The position numbers and the translations under genes are program-made. This document shows, one piece after another, positions 17,342 to 26,486 of a DNA stretch of 63,119 bases. Each line of letters begins with the position of its first letter. Position 1 is the first letter of the stretch. The notes under the pieces are model-generated. The model was not told the origin of the DNA and searched no databases. It saw only the letters and a program-made list of their open reading frames with translations. The stretch is from Alienimonas chondri. GTDB taxonomy: Bacteria > Planctomycetota > Planctomycetia > Planctomycetales > Planctomycetaceae. The DNA lies in the NCBI RefSeq assembly GCF_013036045.1, contig NZ_WTPX01000009.1:1-63119 (forward strand), written 5' to 3'.

Positions 17342-17544
17342 CGTAACTCTTTTATATCGGGCCCGTCCCTCACATCCACCGCCGAAGGGATCCGAAACGG
17401 ATGCGCCCGGGCGGGGTACGGTGCGTTCAGACGACGGGGACAGCGTCACGGCAGGCCTTCTGAAACCTCTCGTGCGTCCCGCATTGCCTCCGCCGGTGGT
17501 TCGTTCTTTTTCACGACGGCGACTGCGTGCCCAGCCGCACCGCC

Positions 17545-17751
17545 TCCCCGCGAGCCGCGGCGGGGGTGTTCGGCGGCGGGACGACGATCTACGGCGGCCT
17601 GTTGGATCGGGTCGAGGCGACCGAGATTGACGGCCTGAACCGTCGCGCCAGCGTGCCGACCTGGCGAAAAGCGGCGCCCGTCGTCGGCAGTCTGACGGAG
17701 CGATTCCGCCCGGCCCCTCCGCACCATCCGCTGATTCCGCCGACGCGGTAA
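17545..17751 (+). pseudogene. Relic of a squalene-synthase-like (hpnD) gene 3' end
   Basis: The translated frame aligns without gaps to the last 50 residues of HpnD 1.4 kb upstream: 27 of 50 positions are identical by my count, including IYG-LL, ID-L-RR, VP-WRKAA-V-G and ER-RP. Here the RP is followed by 13 extra residues before the stop. Upstream of about 17545 the similarity disappears, and no Asp-rich motifs are found, so this is a 5'-truncated remnant. Bases 17342-17544 hold nothing else I can support. Confidence 0.7.
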
Positions 17752-17789
17752 GCTGAACTTCGCCCCGCCCACCTTGCCCGGAGTTCGAT

Positions 17790-18287
17790 GTGTCCCCCGA
17801 TCCAGCCAGCCTCGTCGCGGAATACGACGACGGCCGCCTCTCCCGCCGCGACCTGATCGCCGGCCTCACCGCCCTCGGCGCCGCGTCGGCGTTCGCCGGC
17901 TCCGCCGCGGCGCAGGAGAGAGAGGACGACGCGGCGGATGCGAAGCCGCTGTTCTCCGGCCGGAATGTCGACCACATCGCCCTGGACGTCACCGACGTGA
18001 ACCGCTCCGTCGCGTTCTATGAACGACACCTCGGCTTGAAGAAGATCCGTGGGAACGACCGCAGCGCCTTTCTCGGTCGAGAGAACGGCGAGTTCTTCGT
18101 CGCGTTGTTTCAATCAGAGACGCCCGGGCTGAACCACTTCTGCTTCGGCATCGACGAGTACGACCCGCTGGAGGCCGCCCGCAAGCTGAAAGCTGAGGGA
18201 CGCGAAGTGCGGCAGACCTCCGGCCGCACCTATTTCAAAGATCCGGACGGCATCGAAGTGCAGCTCGCTCAGAAGCGGGATCTGTGA
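17790..18287 (+). CDS. Tat-exported VOC (glyoxalase-fold) protein
   Basis: 165 residues. An acidic N-terminus is followed by a twin-arginine signal, RLSRRDLIAGLTALGAAS, ending in AAAQ near residue 42. The mature part is one vicinal oxygen chelate domain: VDHIALDVTDVNRSVAFYERHLGLKK, LNHFCFGI and a final TYFKDPDGIEVQL. The His in VDHIAL and the Glu in GIEVQL fit metal ligands. Exported VOC proteins are seen in planctomycetes, but the reaction is unknown. The stop overlaps the GTG start of the next gene, so the two are probably translated together. Confidence 0.85.
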   Translation: MSPDPASLVAEYDDGRLSRRDLIAGLTALGAASAFAGSAAAQEREDDAADAKPLFSGRNVDHIALDVTDVNRSVAFYERHLGLKKIRGNDRSAFLGRENGEFFVALFQSETPGLNHFCFGIDEYDPLEAARKLKAEGREVRQTSGRTYFKDPDGIEVQLAQKRDL

Positions 18288-19414
18288 CGACCGCTCGCCT
18301 CCTGCTGGCGCTAGGGCTCGCGTTCGTCGGCCAGCTCGCTTCGGGGACGGCGGACGAACCGGACTCAGTGCCCGCCCCCGAAAGGATTCGCGTCTCCGAA
18401 GGCGGATCGCGGTTTCTCGCGGGCGATCGACCTTTCGTTCCCTGGGGCTTCAACTACGATCACGACCGCGACGGGCGGCTGATCGAGGACTACTGGCACG
18501 AGGAATGGCCGACGGTCCGCGAGGACTTCGCCGAGATGCGACAGCTCGGGGCGAACGTCGTCCGGGTGCACCTGCAACTCGGCCGATTCATGGAGACGGC
18601 GGAGCGCCCGAACGCCGAGAATCTCGCTCGGCTGAAAGACCTGCTGGCGCTGGCGCGGGAGAACGACCTGCGGCTCGACCTGACCGGGCTGGGCTGCTAC
18701 CACAAAGCGGACGTCCCCGCGTGGTACGACGCCCTACCCGAGACTGAGCGTTGGGCGGTGCAGGGGCGTTTCTGGTCGGCCGTGGCGAAGACCTGCGCAC
18801 ACGACCCGACGGTGTTTTGCTACGACTTGATGAACGAACCGCTCGCCGCCGGCGGGGTGCGGGACGATTGGTTGGGCGGGGCGTTCGCGGGGAAACACTT
18901 CGTGCAGTTTCTCAGCCTCGATCCGGCCGACCGGGACCGCGGCGCGATCGCCCGGGACTGGATCCGCGCGATGACCGCCGCCATCCGTCGGCACGACGCG
19001 GAGACGCTGATCACTCTCGGTTTAATTGCACACCCGCCGAAGAACCCCGGTGCGTTCGCCGGCATCACCCCGGAGATCGCCGCGGCGGAACTCGACTTCA
19101 TCTGCGTCCACATCTATCCCGAATCCGGCAAGCTCGACGACGCGTTGGCGATGGTCTCCGGCTTCGCGAAGAGCAAGCCGGTGGTGATCGAGGAGACGTT
19201 TCCGCTGAAGTGCTCCGCGGAGGAATTGGGCACGTTTATCGAGCGCTCCGCCGTCCACGCGGACGGTTGGATCGGCTTCTATTGGGGGGCGACGCCGGAG
19301 GAACTCGCCGAGCGAGACGACCTCGGCGCCGCCCTCACGCGATCGTGGCTGAAGCTGTTTGCCGAGGGGCCGCCGAGTCGGTCGGTTCCAGCGCCGGGGC
19401 CGGCGCGGGAGTGA
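18284..19414 (+). CDS. Secreted glycoside hydrolase, GH5-like
   Basis: 376 residues, starting with GTG at 18284 inside the stop of the VOC gene (GTGA). A signal peptide is visible at 1-23. The catalytic TIM barrel shows the clan GH-A layout: an acid/base Glu in CYDLMNEPLAA near residue 185 and a nucleophile Glu in VVIEETFPL near 303-304, with HIYPESG and IGFYWG typical of the barrel. It resembles cellulase/mannanase-type GH5 proteins found in planctomycetes. Polysaccharide substrate unknown. Convergent with ftsK, 16 bases apart. Confidence 0.82.
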   Translation: MTTARLLLALGLAFVGQLASGTADEPDSVPAPERIRVSEGGSRFLAGDRPFVPWGFNYDHDRDGRLIEDYWHEEWPTVREDFAEMRQLGANVVRVHLQLGRFMETAERPNAENLARLKDLLALARENDLRLDLTGLGCYHKADVPAWYDALPETERWAVQGRFWSAVAKTCAHDPTVFCYDLMNEPLAAGGVRDDWLGGAFAGKHFVQFLSLDPADRDRGAIARDWIRAMTAAIRRHDAETLITLGLIAHPPKNPGAFAGITPEIAAAELDFICVHIYPESGKLDDALAMVSGFAKSKPVVIEETFPLKCSAEELGTFIERSAVHADGWIGFYWGATPEELAERDDLGAALTRSWLKLFAEGPPSRSVPAPGPARE

Positions 19415-19430
19415 CCGGCGGCCTTATCCG

Positions 19431-21764
19431 TCACCCGGCAGCCCGCAGTTCCTCAAACGCTTCCACGTCGAGCAGCACCTCGCGGGCCTGCGAGCCGTTG
19501 TGGCCGCTGAGGAAGCCGTCCTCGGCCATGTGGTCGATCATCCGAGCCGCCCGGCCGTAGCCGACGCCCAACGCCCGTTGCAGCAGACTGGTCGAACCGC
19601 GGCCCTCGCGAACGACGCACTCCACCGCCTGAATGTACATGTCGTCCCGGGCGCTGCCGTGCAGGCCGCCGCCCTCGCCGCCGCCGACCGAGCCGGCGGT
19701 CGTGGCCTGCTCGATGCTCTCGTCATACTCCGGTTCGCAGTCGCCGAAGAAGTCGATGACGCGGTCGATCTCGGAACCGCCGACGAACGCCCCCTGACTC
19801 CGCACCAGCGAACTGGTGCCGGGCGTGAGGTAGAGCATGTCGCCGTTGCCCAGCAGACGCTCGGCGCCGGACTCGTCCAGCACGACACGGCTGTCGGACT
19901 TCGACGCGACCTGGAAGCTGATCCGGGCCGGCAGGTTCGATTTGATCAGGCCGGTGATGACGTCCACCGTCGGCTTCTGCGTGGCGAGCACGAGGTGAAT
20001 CCCGACCGCACGACTCTTCTGGGCGAGGCGGATGATGTGCGACTCGACCTCCTTGCCGTTGGTCATCATCAGGTCCGCCATTTCGTCCGCGACGATGACG
20101 ATGTACGGCATCTTCTCCGTGAGGGCGTCCGCTTCCTCGTGCAGCTCGGACAGGCCCATTTTGTCGAGCTTCGTGGCCCGGGGCATCTCGTTGAAGTCGG
20201 TGAGGTGCCGCACGCCGCACTGGGCCAGCAGCTCGTAGCGCTCCTCCATTTTGTCGACGGCCCAAGCGAGGACCGCCTCGGCCTTTTTCATGTCCGTGAT
20301 GACCGGATGCATAAGGTGCGGCAGCGTTTTGTACGGGCTGAGTTCGACCATCTTCGGGTCGATCATCAGCATCTTGACCTCGTCCGGCGTGCGGGAGAGC
20401 AGCATCGAGAGGATCAGCGTGTTCAGGCAGACCGACTTTCCGGTGCCCGTCCGACCGGCGATCAGCAGGTGGGGCATCTTGGCGAGATCGACCACCAGCG
20501 GGGCGCCGGAGACGTCCTTGCCGAGGAAGATCGGAATCGCCATGTCGTCGGCGCCCGTGGCGGTCTCGGCGATCTCACGCAGCCGGACCATCACGCGGGT
20601 GTCGTTGGGCACCTCGACGCCGACGGTGTTCTTGCCCGGGATCGGGTTCACGATTCGCACCGCGGGCACCCGCAACGCGACGGCGAGATCGTCCGCCAGC
20701 GCCGCGACCTTGTTCACCCGCAGCCCCTTCTCGAGGTCCAGTTCGAACTGGGTGACGACCGGGCCGGTATCGATCTCGGAGACCGTCACGTTCAGGCCGA
20801 AGTCGGAGAACGTCTGTTCCAACGTCTCGGCAGCGACGCGCGCCTTTTCGGCCAATTCCTCGAATGGGAACGGCTCCGGCGGTTCGAGCAGATCGGTCGG
20901 CGGCAGCGTGTGCGACCGCGTCGCCGCGGCGGGCTTCGGCCCGGCGGGGAGGTTCACGCGGAACGATTTCTTGTCCGGATCCTTGGCGGGGAGAATCTCT
21001 GCGGGGGGAGCGACGACCGCCTCCGCGTTCGCCTTCGGAGGAACACGCTCAACGGAAGGCGCCTGCTTCTCGGCGGCGATCGCCGCTTTCTTCGCGGCTT
21101 TTTCATCTTGGATCGCCTCTCGCTCCGCGGCACGCTGTTGAGCCGCAGCGCGGCGGTCGGCTTGCCAGCGGCTAACGCGGAGACGCGTGCGATCGAATGC
21201 CCGGCCCGCGGCGGTGAAGGGGACGGCGGCGGCCCCGCCGGCGGTCGCCGCGACGGCGCCGATCGTGCCGAAGTCACCCGCCAGCAGCAGACCGGCGGCC
21301 ACGATCGCGGCCAGCAGCACCCCCGTGCCCGCCGCGGAGAAGTTGTCGTTGAGGATCGCCGTGCAGCCGGCCCCCAGCAGCCCGCCGCCGCCGGTCGGCA
21401 CGCCGGCGTTCGCCCCCGGCAGCAACGCCGCCAGACCGGCGCAGACGCCGACGAGCGTCAGCCCCCAACCGACGAGCTTCAAGACCGGTTCCGCGGTCGC
21501 CTCCCGGGCGAACAACCGCAGATCGACCCACGCGAGCCGCACCCAAAGCAACCACGCTCCCAGTCCCAACAGGTTGCGGAGGTGCCACGCGGCACGGGCG
21601 CCGGCGGGACCGCAGAGGTTCGCCGGCTCCTCGTGGGCCGGCCAGACCGTCCCCCCGGCGAGGTCGGCGGGGTCGAAGCTGAACAGCGCCAGCCCGAGGA
21701 AGGCCGTCACCGCCAGCAGGGCGAGCGCGGCGAGATCCTGGCCGAGGCGTTTGACGTCGATCAC
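19431..21764 (-). CDS. ftsK: FtsK/SpoIIIE DNA translocase
   Basis: 777 residues. The N-terminus carries several membrane helices (to about residue 185), anchoring the motor at the division septum. An Ala/Lys/Glu linker of about 130 residues follows, then the motor with Walker A GRTGTGKS near 437-445 and Walker B IVIVADE near 556. The C-terminal winged-helix gamma domain (about 705-777, ending AEDGFLSGHNGSQAREVL) recognises polar DNA motifs and contacts XerCD. It moves chromosome ends across the closing septum. Length is normal. The coaB gene ends 184 bases upstream of its start. Confidence 0.95.
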   Translation of the reverse strand: MIDVKRLGQDLAALALLAVTAFLGLALFSFDPADLAGGTVWPAHEEPANLCGPAGARAAWHLRNLLGLGAWLLWVRLAWVDLRLFAREATAEPVLKLVGWGLTLVGVCAGLAALLPGANAGVPTGGGGLLGAGCTAILNDNFSAAGTGVLLAAIVAAGLLLAGDFGTIGAVAATAGGAAAVPFTAAGRAFDRTRLRVSRWQADRRAAAQQRAAEREAIQDEKAAKKAAIAAEKQAPSVERVPPKANAEAVVAPPAEILPAKDPDKKSFRVNLPAGPKPAAATRSHTLPPTDLLEPPEPFPFEELAEKARVAAETLEQTFSDFGLNVTVSEIDTGPVVTQFELDLEKGLRVNKVAALADDLAVALRVPAVRIVNPIPGKNTVGVEVPNDTRVMVRLREIAETATGADDMAIPIFLGKDVSGAPLVVDLAKMPHLLIAGRTGTGKSVCLNTLILSMLLSRTPDEVKMLMIDPKMVELSPYKTLPHLMHPVITDMKKAEAVLAWAVDKMEERYELLAQCGVRHLTDFNEMPRATKLDKMGLSELHEEADALTEKMPYIVIVADEMADLMMTNGKEVESHIIRLAQKSRAVGIHLVLATQKPTVDVITGLIKSNLPARISFQVASKSDSRVVLDESGAERLLGNGDMLYLTPGTSSLVRSQGAFVGGSEIDRVIDFFGDCEPEYDESIEQATTAGSVGGGEGGGLHGSARDDMYIQAVECVVREGRGSTSLLQRALGVGYGRAARMIDHMAEDGFLSGHNGSQAREVLLDVEAFEELRAAG

Positions 21765-21948
21765 GGGTGATGCGAGGCGGGGGAACGGGATACCGCGCCG
21801 CCAGCTCGGGCCGCGCCCGAAAACCTAGCTCCCGGAAAGCTCGCATGCGGACCGTTCGCCCCGAACCGTCGCGACCGCACCCCGCCGCCCGTCGCCCCGT
21901 CCGATTTGGCAAACCTTGCGGCCTTGCCAGATCGAATCTGCGAGCCGG

Positions 21949-22599
21949 TTATGCGGGCCGTTCCGCGGCGACCCAAGCGTCGATCCAATCCACCAGTTCG
22001 CCTGCGACGGCCGGCTTCGTGCCTTCCCACCGCGCGACGACCTCGCCCCGCGGCCCGATCAGCTCGGCGGCGGTCCGGTCGCCGCCGATACTTGCCGGGC
22101 CGTTCAGGACCACGCGGTCGCACTGCTTGGCCCGCAATTTTTGCAGGGCGTTCTCCCGCGGGTTGGCCGCTTCCAAAGCGAATCCGATCACCCATCGCGG
22201 AACCTCTCGTCCCGCGCTCTTCCGCTCGCCGAGCGCCGCGAGCACGTCGTCGGTCTGAATCAGTTCGACGGAGACCGGCGCCCCGTCCTTCTTAATCTTC
22301 CCGGCGACGCGAACGGCCGGGCGGTAGTCGCAGACCGCCGCGGCCGCGATCACGCCATCGCACCGAGCGAACGCCGTCTCGGACGCGGCTCGCATCTCGG
22401 CCGTCGTCTCGACGGGGACGAACTCGCATCCCGCGGGCGGGGCGAGGCCGACCGGCCCGGAGACCAACACGCACTCATGCCCCGCCGCCGCGAGCGCCGC
22501 CGCGACCGCGTAGCCCATCTTCCCGCTGCTGGCGTTCGACAGATAGCGAACGTCGTCCAAATACTCCCGCGTCGGCCCGGCGGTGACGAGAACTTTCAT
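21949..22599 (-). CDS. coaB: Phosphopantothenate-cysteine ligase (stand-alone CoaB)
   Basis: 216 residues. It joins cysteine to 4-phosphopantothenate in coenzyme A synthesis. Family motifs: VTAGPTREYLDDVRYLSNAS, SSGKMG, AAAVCDYRP and GKIKKD with the catalytic Lys region. In most bacteria this domain is fused behind CoaC; here it is a separate gene whose ATG overlaps the coaC stop by four bases (ATGA). The frame is open another 72 codons upstream, but that reading is antisense-like Arg-rich sequence inside coaC. It is the last gene of the pheA-to-coaB run. Confidence 0.94.
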   Translation of the reverse strand: MKVLVTAGPTREYLDDVRYLSNASSGKMGYAVAAALAAAGHECVLVSGPVGLAPPAGCEFVPVETTAEMRAASETAFARCDGVIAAAAVCDYRPAVRVAGKIKKDGAPVSVELIQTDDVLAALGERKSAGREVPRWVIGFALEAANPRENALQKLRAKQCDRVVLNGPASIGGDRTAAELIGPRGEVVARWEGTKPAVAGELVDWIDAWVAAERPA

Positions 22600-23192
22600 G
22601 CGTCGTCCCGAACCGCCGGCAGGGCGCCCGCGGCGGCGGTGAAGATCGCGTCCGGTTCCGCCATGCGACCGGCCCCGACACGGCCGCAACTGAGCCAGCC
22701 CTCGCCGGGGCCGACGAGACCGTGGCCGTCGCTTCGCAATGTCGCGACGTTCCTTTGCACCGACGGCGACTCCCACATCGCGGTATTCATGGCGGGGGCG
22801 AACAGCGTCGGGCACTCACATGTCAACACGAGCGTGCTGAGCAGATCGTCCGCCAAGCCCAGCGCCGCCTTCGCGAGAAAGTGAGCCGTCGCGGGGGCGA
22901 CGACGAACAATTCCGCCCGCTCCGCGAGTCCGATGTGCTCTCCGCGAGGGTGTTCCTTCGGCGCGTACATCTCCGAGTACACCGGCCTGCCGGTGAGGGC
23001 TTCAAACGTCGTCGCGCCGATGAAGCTGCCGGCGCCGCGGGTCATCACGACGGTCACGCCGGCGCCCGCCTGCACGAACTTGCTGCACAGGTCGGCCGTT
23101 TTGTACGCGGCCACGCCGCCGCACACGCCCAGCAGAATCTCGCGATCCCGGAACGCGGCGGCGGCGTGGTCAGCGGACATGGCCGCACTCAC
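22596..23192 (-). CDS. coaC: Phosphopantothenoylcysteine decarboxylase (stand-alone CoaC)
   Basis: 198-residue flavoprotein (HFCD family) that decarboxylates phosphopantothenoylcysteine to phosphopantetheine. Visible are the FMN-binding N-terminus (LLGVCGGVAAYKTADL), the active-site His in GEHIGL, the PAMNTAMW substrate clamp and the Cys in GWLSCGRVGAGRM. A second in-frame ATG five residues in (MSADHAA) is an alternative start. Translational overlap with coaB suggests equimolar synthesis. rpoZ lies 15 bases upstream. Confidence 0.94.
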   Translation of the reverse strand: MSAAMSADHAAAAFRDREILLGVCGGVAAYKTADLCSKFVQAGAGVTVVMTRGAGSFIGATTFEALTGRPVYSEMYAPKEHPRGEHIGLAERAELFVVAPATAHFLAKAALGLADDLLSTLVLTCECPTLFAPAMNTAMWESPSVQRNVATLRSDGHGLVGPGEGWLSCGRVGAGRMAEPDAIFTAAAGALPAVRDDA

Positions 23193-23207
23193 TCCGAAAA
23201 GTTCGGC

Positions 23208-23483
23208 TCACAGATCGTCGAGCGACGGGCCAAGATCCTCGACGCCCGGACCGCCATCGCCTCCGGCCGGCTCGCGCACCTGCACCTTCTGGGAGGCATC
23301 GAGGTAGATCTTGTCGGTCAGGATCTCCTGCACGACGATCGCCATCGTGTCGTTCGTCTGCATCTCGACCAGCGGGCGGGCGCCGCGGTTGAGGGCGACC
23401 ATCCGTTTTTGGATCAGCGTGGACAGTTTGAACCGTCCGCCGACCTTGTCCACGATCGCTTCCTGTTTGAACGCCTCGAGCAT
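23208..23483 (-). CDS. rpoZ: RNA polymerase omega subunit
   Basis: 91-residue omega-like subunit, helping assembly of the beta' subunit. The core pattern is [24 protein letters not shown] followed by a helix ending [13 protein letters not shown]. The last 25 residues are acidic and Gly rich, as often seen in divergent omegas. Position next to gmk matches the widespread gmk-rpoZ-coaBC order, which supports the call. Spacing is 27 bases to gmk and 15 to coaC. Confidence 0.88.
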   Translation of the reverse strand: MLEAFKQEAIVDKVGGRFKLSTLIQKRMVALNRGARPLVEMQTNDTMAIVVQEILTDKIYLDASQKVQVREPAGGDGGPGVEDLGPSLDDL

Positions 23484-23510
23484 CGCGGGGGGGTGGCCTA
23501 TAAGTGGGGA

Positions 23511-24140
23511 TCAGGAGGGCGAATGGGACGCGAGAAGTTCGCACAGTTGTGCGACCGCGGCCGGCAAGTCGTCATTGTAGACACGAAAGCGGTAGCCGTC
23601 CGCCTCGGCGAGTTCCGCCCGGGCAGTTTCGATACGACGGCGGATCTCCTCCTCGCCCTCCGTGCCGCGAGATCGCAGGCGCTGCTCGAACTCCGCCTCG
23701 GTGGACGTGCTGAGGAAGACGGTGACGGCGTCGGGGTAGCGGGTCAACACCGTGCGGGCGCCGGCGACGTCGATTTCCAATAACGCCCACGCCTGCGCCG
23801 CAGCGGCCGCGTCGATCTCCGACCACAGCGTGCCGTACCAGTAGCCCCGGCCGTGGACCTCGGCAGTTTCGAGGAACTCTCCCGCGTCCCGCCGGCGGTG
23901 AAAGTCTGCGTCCGTCAAGAAGTGGTAGTCCTTACCGTCGATCTCGCCGGCCCGCGGCGGACGGGTGGTGGCGGAGACGCAGGACCGCACCGGCTCGGGG
24001 CACGCCGCGACCAACGCCCGCACCACGGTGCTTTTCCCGCTGCCGCTGGGGCCGGACAGGATCAGAATCCGGGCGTTCGCCGCGTGATCGACATCGTCCG
24101 TCGCAGAATCGGCGCCAGGTTCGGACACGGGGCGGCGCAA
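23511..24140 (-). CDS. gmk: Guanylate kinase
   Basis: 209 residues. It phosphorylates GMP to GDP. The P-loop is GPSGSGKST, followed by SATTRPPRAGEIDGKDYHFL (GMP-binding region), a WYGT segment and LEIDVAGA. A short hydrophilic N-terminal extension of about 20 residues precedes the P-loop; the true start could lie a little downstream, but no better start codon is obvious. It lies 39 bases downstream of yicC and 27 upstream of rpoZ in the same run. Confidence 0.95.
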   Translation of the reverse strand: MRRPVSEPGADSATDDVDHAANARILILSGPSGSGKSTVVRALVAACPEPVRSCVSATTRPPRAGEIDGKDYHFLTDADFHRRRDAGEFLETAEVHGRGYWYGTLWSEIDAAAAAQAWALLEIDVAGARTVLTRYPDAVTVFLSTSTEAEFEQRLRSRGTEGEEEIRRRIETARAELAEADGYRFRVYNDDLPAAVAQLCELLASHSPS

Positions 24141-24179
24141 TGAAATAGGACGGAGAAAAAGGCGACCGGGACGTCCGAT

Positions 24180-25061
24180 CTACTCCAGATTCTGCAGGAT
24201 TTCCCGCAGCTTTTCGACCGCGCCCTTCATCCCCACGACGGCGCCGGCCAGATCCGCGTCGTTCGCTTTGGATCCGACGGTATTGATCTCCCGATTGATC
24301 TCCTGCGTGAGGAAATCGAGCGTTCGGCCGGGCGAGTCGACGCCGTCGTCCCCCGCGAGCGCCGCCTCAAAGGCGTCCAAGTGGGTGCGTAACCGGACGA
24401 TCTCCTCCGTCACGTCCGCCTTGTCGGCGTAGACGATCACCTCGCGAGTGAGATCCGCGGGACTCACCTCGGCGCCGGCCTGGGCGAGCAGGGCGCTGAC
24501 CCGGCCGTGCAGCTTCGAGCGGAACTCCTCCGCCAGTCCGGGGGCGCGCTCTTCGACCGCGCCGAGGTGATTGCGGAGCGTTGCGATCTGCGAGCGCAGC
24601 TCTTCCGCCATCGCCTCGCCTTCGCGGGCACGGAAGTCGTTGAGGGCGTTCAACGCGTCCTTCGTGGCGTGCAGCGCCAGCTTCGCATCCGCGGCCGGAT
24701 CGCCGGGAGCCGCGGCTTCCTCACGCACCACGCCGGGCAAGCGGAGGTAGGCGGAGAGATCGGTCGGAGCGGCCAGCCCGGCTTTGACGGCATACGCCTC
24801 CGCGTCCGCCCGGTAGCCGTCGAGCACGTCCGCGGCGAGCGTCAGCCGGCTCGCGCGGCCGGCTGTTTCGACCCGCACCGAAACCGTCACGGCGCCGCGA
24901 TTTAAGCGATCCCGGACGACCGCTTCGATCTTCGGTTCGATCTCCGAGAACCCATCCGGCAGGCGGGTCTGGATCTTGAGGAAGCGGTTGTTGACGCTCC
25001 GGACCTCGACGGCGACCGACGTGCCATCCGACGACGCGGCGCCCGCGCCGAACCCGGTCAT
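24180..25061 (-). CDS. yicC: YicC family endoribonuclease-like protein
   Basis: 293 residues. The ATG at 25061 gives the canonical MTGFGAG N-terminus; the open frame upstream is rejected because it runs into secG. Family blocks are VEVRSVNNRFLKIQTRLPD, DRLNRGAVTVSVRVE and the C-terminal GRTLDFLTQEINREINTVGSKAND. YicC proteins are RNA-associated endoribonucleases in enterobacteria; activity here is inferred only. The adjacent gmk is the usual neighbour of yicC in many bacteria. Confidence 0.93.
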   Translation of the reverse strand: MTGFGAGAASSDGTSVAVEVRSVNNRFLKIQTRLPDGFSEIEPKIEAVVRDRLNRGAVTVSVRVETAGRASRLTLAADVLDGYRADAEAYAVKAGLAAPTDLSAYLRLPGVVREEAAAPGDPAADAKLALHATKDALNALNDFRAREGEAMAEELRSQIATLRNHLGAVEERAPGLAEEFRSKLHGRVSALLAQAGAEVSPADLTREVIVYADKADVTEEIVRLRTHLDAFEAALAGDDGVDSPGRTLDFLTQEINREINTVGSKANDADLAGAVVGMKGAVEKLREILQNLE

Positions 25062-25077
25062 ACTCCGCGGCACGGGA

Positions 25078-25533
25078 TTACTCGTCGCCCGGGAGGACGG
25101 GGTCGCCTTCGGTCGCCTCAAACGGATCGACGTCGTCTTCCTCGCCGACCGGATCCGCGCCTTCCACGTCGGTCTCGGCGTCAGCGTCGGCGGGCAGGAC
25201 CGGGATCTCGTTCCCGCCGGTCGTCCCCGCCTCCGGGGCAGCAGGGGAGATGGTCGCGGCGCCGGCGTTGGGAGCTTCTTCGAACTTCTCCGTCGCTCCC
25301 TTGAGGACGTAGATGTCCACGCAGGCCAGCACGATCCAGGCGACGGCCAAGCCGATCGTGATCTTGGTGAACACGTCGCCGGCCCGGGTACCCAGCGCGC
25401 TCTGCCCGCCGGCGCCGCCGAAGGCGCCGGCCAGACCGCCGCCGCGGCCGCGTTGCAGCAGGATGATGAGGATCAGCACGATGCTCAACCCGGCGAGGGC
25501 GAACATCATCAGGGCGGCGTAGGGGATATCCAT
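25078..25533 (-). CDS. secG: Preprotein translocase subunit SecG
   Basis: 151 residues. It has two membrane helices (about 5-24 and 56-76) separated by the conserved loop [26 protein letters not shown], cut here as [16 protein letters not shown] and SALGTR. SecG assists SecYE in protein export. The C-terminal 70 residues form a long acidic tail (Glu, Asp, Ala, Pro), longer than in typical SecG of about 75-110 residues. It lies between tpiA and yicC in the same transcription direction. Confidence 0.93.
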   Translation of the reverse strand: MDIPYAALMMFALAGLSIVLILIILLQRGRGGGLAGAFGGAGGQSALGTRAGDVFTKITIGLAVAWIVLACVDIYVLKGATEKFEEAPNAGAATISPAAPEAGTTGGNEIPVLPADADAETDVEGADPVGEEDDVDPFEATEGDPVLPGDE

Positions 25534-25617
25534 GGCCCCGAGGGCTTTCAGTCAGACGAACGCGGTCGTGGGGAAACTCAGACGCCAGCGGCGCCGACGT
25601 GGATCAAACCAAGCGGA

Positions 25618-26406
25618 TCAAACGAGGGCGAAGGCCGCTTCGATGATCGGGAGGAAGTTCTCCGCCGTGAGGCTCGCCCCGCCGACCAGCGCCCCGTCCA
25701 CATCGGGTTGGGCGAGCAGATCGGCAGCGTTCGCCGGCTTGACGCTCCCACCGTATTGAATGCGGGTCTCCGCGGCTAGGTCGTCGCCCCAACCCTCGGC
25801 GAGCTTCGACCGCAGAAAGGCGTGCGCCTCCTGAGCCATCTCCGGCGTCGCCGTCTTCCCGGTGCCGATCGCCCAAACCGGCTCGTAGGCCAGCACGAGG
25901 TCCGCGTTGCCCCCGGGGCCGGCGGTGAACTGCTCCGCCGTCAGGCCGGCCAGCCCGCCGGAGAGCTGTTCAGCCAGCACCTTTTCGGTCTCGCCAGCTT
26001 CGCGCTGCTCCAGCGTTTCTCCGACGCACAGGATCACTCCCAGCCCCGCGGCCAACGCGGCCGCGACCTTCTTGTTCACGTCGGCGTCGGTCTCGCCGAG
26101 CACGTGGCGACGTTCCGAATGGCCAAGGATGACGTAGTCCACGTCCAGGTCCGCCAGCATCTGGGGGCTGACCTCGCCGGTGAAGGCGCCTTCTTTTTCG
26201 TGGTAGCAGTTCTGGGCGCCGAGCATCACGGCGGACTTCGCCAGTTCGTCGTCGACGCAATCCAGATAGGGCAGGGGAGGGGCGACGAGCACGTCGACAG
26301 CGTCCCGACTGGTCGGCACGGCGGCGGCGATTTCGCGGGCCAACGCACAGCCGGAGGCTGCGGTGGTGTTCATCTTCCAGTTGCCAGCAACGAAAGGACG
26401 ACGCAT
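25618..26406 (-). CDS. tpiA: Triosephosphate isomerase
   Basis: 262 residues from ATG 26406, which gives the canonical MRRPFVAGNWKMNT start with the catalytic Lys. The His is in VILGHSERR and the base Glu in LAYEPVWAIGTGKTATPE. It interconverts dihydroxyacetone phosphate and glyceraldehyde 3-phosphate in glycolysis. The C-terminal IQYGGSVKPANA phosphate-binding loop is intact. secG lies 84 bases downstream, a common tpiA-secG order. Confidence 0.97.
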   Translation of the reverse strand: MRRPFVAGNWKMNTTAASGCALAREIAAAVPTSRDAVDVLVAPPLPYLDCVDDELAKSAVMLGAQNCYHEKEGAFTGEVSPQMLADLDVDYVILGHSERRHVLGETDADVNKKVAAALAAGLGVILCVGETLEQREAGETEKVLAEQLSGGLAGLTAEQFTAGPGGNADLVLAYEPVWAIGTGKTATPEMAQEAHAFLRSKLAEGWGDDLAAETRIQYGGSVKPANAADLLAQPDVDGALVGGASLTAENFLPIIEAAFALV

Positions 26407-26486
26407 CGATCGATTCTCCACAGATGTTCGGACAGAGGCGCGAGAGTATGCCGAACCGGGGCGTATTGCGAAACGCGCGACAGCGG

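Noticed and set aside
19359-21770. 803-codon open frame on the plus strand opposite ftsK
   Set aside because: Antisense shadow: Arg/His/Gly/Gln-rich with no domain, while ftsK on the other strand has all motifs. High GC keeps antisense frames open.
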